Part shown: positions 61,196-64,000 of the stretch, in pieces | How positions within the stretch are numbered: the stretch's first letter is position 1 | Layout: each line of letters opens with the position of its first letter | Origin: Flavobacterium silvaticum | GTDB lineage: Bacteria > Bacteroidota > Bacteroidia > Flavobacteriales > Flavobacteriaceae | NCBI RefSeq assembly: GCF_012911565.1 | Contig: NZ_JAAMPU010000106.1 | Span: forward strand, 62,001-126,000 | DNA: 64,000 nucleotides | Direction: 5' to 3' | The notes under the pieces: generated by a model | Databases searched by the model: none | Seen by the model: the letters and a program-made list of their open reading frames with translations, nothing else | What the model was told of the DNA's origin: nothing | Position numbers and translations under genes: made by a program

Positions 61196-61907
61196 GCAGG
61201 TCGATTTTTAAATGTGCCGTAAAAATATCGTTCTCCACAAAATGCCGCAGCTCAAAAGCATCGCCATGTAAAATCTGCAATCGCTTTTCAAGTGCTTCTT
61301 TGCCAAGTCCTCCGTTTTCTTTTTGCAACGCTTTGCGGTTTGAGATTTTATTGGAGACGATGACCGAAAATCTACCAGACCTGAATTCAATCGCGACAGA
61401 AATGAACGAGCCGGCACTTTGCAGATCGGCGTGTTTGAACGCATTTTCAATCAGGTCGATACTGACCATTGGCGCCAGCAGCGGTTGATCATACAACACA
61501 TCGGTTTCATTGATATCCGTCTTGACACGCAAATCGAACAACGGGCTGACCTTGATTTTGTTGATTTCGATAAGGTTCAGCGCAAAATTGATTTCTTCGT
61601 GTGGCGATACGAATTTCTTGCGGCTTTCGTACAGAATGTAATCGAGTACATTGGCCATTTTGTCCAGGGCAAAATACGTTTGGTACGCATGGCTCTGTAT
61701 GGAATTCAATATGTTTTTGAACAGATGCGGATTGAGGCGCGATTCGAGGTTTTCGAGTTGAAGGTCATTGAGGCGGTTTTCGAGTTCGCGGAATCTGGAA
61801 TCGGTTTCGCGCCGTTTTGTTTCGGATTTACGCCAAAGTAATATTGTCCAGAAAGACACTACTGCCAAAACAACAATCAGGACAATATATATAAATTGGC
61901 TATCCAT
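61182..61907 (-). CDS. LytS/YehU-type sensor histidine kinase
   Basis: A 241-residue kinase with one N-terminal membrane span (FIYIVLIVVLAVVSFWTILLW) and no sensor domain. The phosphoacceptor is the His of LESRLNPHLFKNILNSIQSHAYQ, the ATP-binding part has IDLIENAFKHAD and NGGLGKEALEKRLQILHG. The lack of any sensing region suggests the signal comes from the membrane or a neighbouring transporter. It abuts the SMR gene upstream. Confidence 0.88.
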   Translation of the reverse strand: MDSQFIYIVLIVVLAVVSFWTILLWRKSETKRRETDSRFRELENRLNDLQLENLESRLNPHLFKNILNSIQSHAYQTYFALDKMANVLDYILYESRKKFVSPHEEINFALNLIEINKIKVSPLFDLRVKTDINETDVLYDQPLLAPMVSIDLIENAFKHADLQSAGSFISVAIEFRSGRFSVIVSNKISNRKALQKENGGLGKEALEKRLQILHGDAFELRHFVENDIFTAHLKIDLREKA

Positions 61908-62234
61908 TTAGTGCGACGCCCATTTGAGGCCGACAATCGAAGCGATTAACGTAGTCAGGAAAAATACACGCCAGAAAGTTGCGGGTTCCCTGAAAATAAA
62001 TATTCCGACGAGAACGGTTCCAACGGCACCAATTCCGGTCCAGACAGCATATCCGGTTCCAATCGGGAGTGTCTGGGTCGCTTTGTAAAGCAATAGCATA
62101 CTGATCGTCAGTGACACTAAAAATCCGCCGATCCAGAACCAAAACGTTCCGGGTTCGGCTTCTTTGGCTTTCCCGAGGCAAAACGCAAACCCCACTTCGA
62201 AAAATCCTGCGATTATGAGGATGAGCCAATTCAT
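61908..62234 (-). CDS. SMR-family (SugE/Gdx-like) small multidrug transporter
   Basis: Start at 62234 (MNWLILIIAGFFEVGFAFCLGKAKE), giving 108 residues and four spans. GFFEVGFAFCLGKAKE has the essential Glu in the first span, and GTGYAVWTGIGAVGTVLVGIFIFREP is the SMR signature. It exports guanidinium or quaternary ammonium compounds; the start resembles the SugE group. The start overlaps the upstream antiporter stop by four bases. Confidence 0.9.
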   Translation of the reverse strand: MNWLILIIAGFFEVGFAFCLGKAKEAEPGTFWFWIGGFLVSLTISMLLLYKATQTLPIGTGYAVWTGIGAVGTVLVGIFIFREPATFWRVFFLTTLIASIVGLKWASH

Positions 62235-64000
62235 GGTTTTATGATTACTGTCGCCGGTGCATTGGCCAGCCACGGGCTTTGGGAATCGACAAGTTTCTTC
62301 CAGCTTTCGAAACTCACGAGCATTAAATCCTGTTGTTCGAGGAATTCTTTTTTCATGGTCCTGTCGGCCAGAATTGCAGCCTGTTGCGGAAATTGACGAA
62401 TGAGGTTTTCTACAGCCAACGGTTCGTTTTCACTTAAATCGAGAACACTGATCCTGGAGTCGTTGTTTATGGCGAGTTTTTGTGCATACGTTGCCAAAAA
62501 GGAATCGTTCTCTGAAAAAAGCGGCAGGAACACGCGGTCGAATCCTTTGAAATCTTTTTCGATGAAAATCGCGACGGGCATTTTGGTTCTTGTGACAATT
62601 TGCCTCGTGCGCTCGTCAAAAGGCGAATTCTCGAACAGGCCTTCTTTTCCGGTGAATTTATCAAGCAATCGGTCCGGGTTGATGATACGCGTGGTGAATC
62701 CGAGCAATCGCCCTAAGAAAGAGCCGTCGAAAATAGATCGGCCCACACCAATGATAAGCAAATCGAAATCTCCTTTGTTCGCCGTATCCGCAATTTCAGA
62801 TTCAATGTCGCCGACAGCCTTGAATATGGTTTCAACTTCAACATCGAGTTGTTCCGATTCCGATATCACGGGAGCAAAACTGCGGCGTTCCTGTTCCTCG
62901 AGATTGAAGGAATGCAGTTCGTTGCTTTGGGACAGATGCAGCAAAGTGACAGGCGCCGGATTGTCTTCCTTCCGGATAAAACAATTGGCCAGACGCAGCA
63001 ACAACCGGCCTTTGGCAGCATTCCCAAACGAAACGATGATGCGGAAACGAGTCGTGTCAGGTTCATCTGAAACCGTCGCATCCTTACTTTTCCTGAAACA
63101 AAAATTGATGAAATCGAGTGCCGGTCCGGTCATGAACGTGGTGATAAGTGCCATGAGCACCATCATCGTAAACACCTGGTCGGACAATACACCAAGGTCG
63201 TACCCAATATTGAGCACGATGAGTTCCATGAGCCCACGCGTGTTCATCAAAGCGCCAATCGTGAGGCTGTCTTTCCAGTTCTGCCCGACGAATTTTGCGG
63301 CAATCGCGCTTCCGAGGAATTTACCCGCAACGGCAACTCCAATGATGCAGGCGAGGATTTCCCATAAAGACGAATCGTTGATGAGCCCGATCTGCGTACG
63401 CAAACCCGTAAAGACAAAGAACAGCGGAAGCAACACGATGAGCGAAACATCTTCTACTTTTTCAATGATGATGCTTCGGAACCTGTTGTTATCAGGCATA
63501 ATGGCTCCGGCCATAAAGGCTCCGAACAACGCGTGTATGCCGATGATTTCAGATACGTAAGCCGAAATAATAAGGGTCACGAGGAATATCGCAACAACCG
63601 GTTTGCTCAGTTTGGCACGCGAATTCTTGAGTTCGGCGACACGGTTTAGGAACGGACGCACCACGGTCAGCATCACGAAAACATACACCAGGGCAAGCCC
63701 GATGACATAAAGTGAACTGGTAATGGAACCGGCTTTTACAATGGCGATTACGGTGGCGAGGATACACCAGGCGGTAATGTCGTCTGCAGCCGCGCACGTA
63801 ATGACGATAGCCCCGAGTTTGGTTTTATGGATGCCGCGTTCCTGTACGATGCGGGCAAGAACCGGAAATGCGGTGATGCTCATGGCGATTCCGAGAAACA
63901 GTGCAAACGACAGGAATTCGACCTGTTTTGGCGCATATTGCTCGTAAATGAAATACGCGAGCCCTACGCCGAGCGTGAATGGAAAAATGATGCTGGCGTG
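62231..64000 (-). CDS. second Kef/CPA2-type antiporter, N-terminus cut by the window edge
   Basis: The frame stays open to base 64000 and continues beyond; the first ATG inside the window (63883) is internal because the residues before it (HASIIFPFTLGVGLAYFIY ... LFLGIAM) also match the paralogue. It parallels the 58109 antiporter along its visible length (SITAFPVLARIVQERGIHKTKLGAIVITC, KEGLFENSPFDERTRQIV) with divergence in the stress-type domains. It is followed by the SMR gene with a 4-base overlap, so the whole 64000-57717 stretch is one operon. Confidence 0.88.
   Translation of the reverse strand, partial: HASIIFPFTLGVGLAYFIYEQYAPKQVEFLSFALFLGIAMSITAFPVLARIVQERGIHKTKLGAIVITCAAADDITAWCILATVIAIVKAGSITSSLYVIGLALVYVFVMLTVVRPFLNRVAELKNSRAKLSKPVVAIFLVTLIISAYVSEIIGIHALFGAFMAGAIMPDNNRFRSIIIEKVEDVSLIVLLPLFFVFTGLRTQIGLINDSSLWEILACIIGVAVAGKFLGSAIAAKFVGQNWKDSLTIGALMNTRGLMELIVLNIGYDLGVLSDQVFTMMVLMALITTFMTGPALDFINFCFRKSKDATVSDEPDTTRFRIIVSFGNAAKGRLLLRLANCFIRKEDNPAPVTLLHLSQSNELHSFNLEEQERRSFAPVISESEQLDVEVETIFKAVGDIESEIADTANKGDFDLLIIGVGRSIFDGSFLGRLLGFTTRIINPDRLLDKFTGKEGLFENSPFDERTRQIVTRTKMPVAIFIEKDFKGFDRVFLPLFSENDSFLATYAQKLAINNDSRISVLDLSENEPLAVENLIRQFPQQAAILADRTMKKEFLEQQDLMLVSFESWKKLVDSQSPWLANAPATVIIKP

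Noticed and set aside
62400..63560. 386-codon plus-strand ORF
   Set aside because: Exactly antisense to the second antiporter; low-complexity Ser/Asn composition and no family match. It is a shadow of the real frame.
1..64000. tRNA, rRNA, CRISPR arrays, transposases or phage genes
   Set aside because: I looked for cloverleaf ends, regularly spaced repeats, transposase motifs and integrases and saw none. The GACAAA clusters are not regularly spaced with unique spacers, so they are not a CRISPR array.

Overview
The window reads as a chromosomal segment of a Flavobacterium-like member of the Flavobacteriaceae (phylum Bacteroidota). The evidence is type IX secretion sorting domains, SusC/TonB-type receptor architecture, Bacteroidota-only families (DUF4271, DUF4296, DUF3098, DUF5686), lipoproteins with acidic residues after the lipid cysteine, Bacteroidota promoters (TAnnTTTG at -7, TTTG/TTG at -33) and no useful Shine-Dalgarno pattern. 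Base composition is moderate by eye. I see no rRNA, tRNA, CRISPR array, transposase or phage gene; this is mostly ordinary core genome with small accessory patches.

Layout. 1-9.4 kb: the end of a T9SS-exported protein, a glutaryl-CoA dehydrogenase, then a run of secreted and lipoprotein genes (YncE-like propeller, DUF3050, GDSL lipase, intradiol dioxygenase lipoprotein, ferredoxin, and an overlapping YHYH/YwqK/SCO operon). 9.5-18 kb: an SDR enzyme, an AraC regulator, a thioredoxin-reductase-like ferredoxin reductase, the iron-sulfur genes nifU-like and mrp, a beta-barrel protein, and a minus-strand operon of trmB, LysE, an alkyltransferase-like protein and a hydrolase. 18-28.5 kb: a MurG-like glycosyltransferase, a PhoR/PhoB-like pair, and a divergent TonB receptor, lipoprotein and T9SS cluster, then a LuxE-like enzyme. 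28.5-47.6 kb: housekeeping (tyrS, a pyrC operon, hemD, pckA, saccharopine dehydrogenase-like, DUF5686, pyrH-frr, truB-uppP-DUF3098-ftsX). 47.7-54 kb: ftsX, leuS and a zinc peptidase. 54-57.5 kb: an AraC, extradiol dioxygenase and esterase group, and an Lrp regulator. 57.7-64 kb: one minus-strand operon with two paralogous Kef-type antiporters around a LytTR two-component pair and an SMR transporter; the second antiporter is cut by the window edge.

The least explained signal is between the genes. Seven intergenic spots carry one family of 75-165 bp elements with conserved ends and a central hairpin whose stem sequence differs from copy to copy while pairing is mostly kept. Four spots carry clusters or pairs of a GACAAA/TTTGTC palindrome. 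Three carry a CCTGGAAGGT palindrome. Upstream of leuS there is a 162-bp imperfect hairpin followed by two tandem 20-bp operator-like sites. I give no function for these repeats. I could not run any search or folding, so family names rest on motif recognition.
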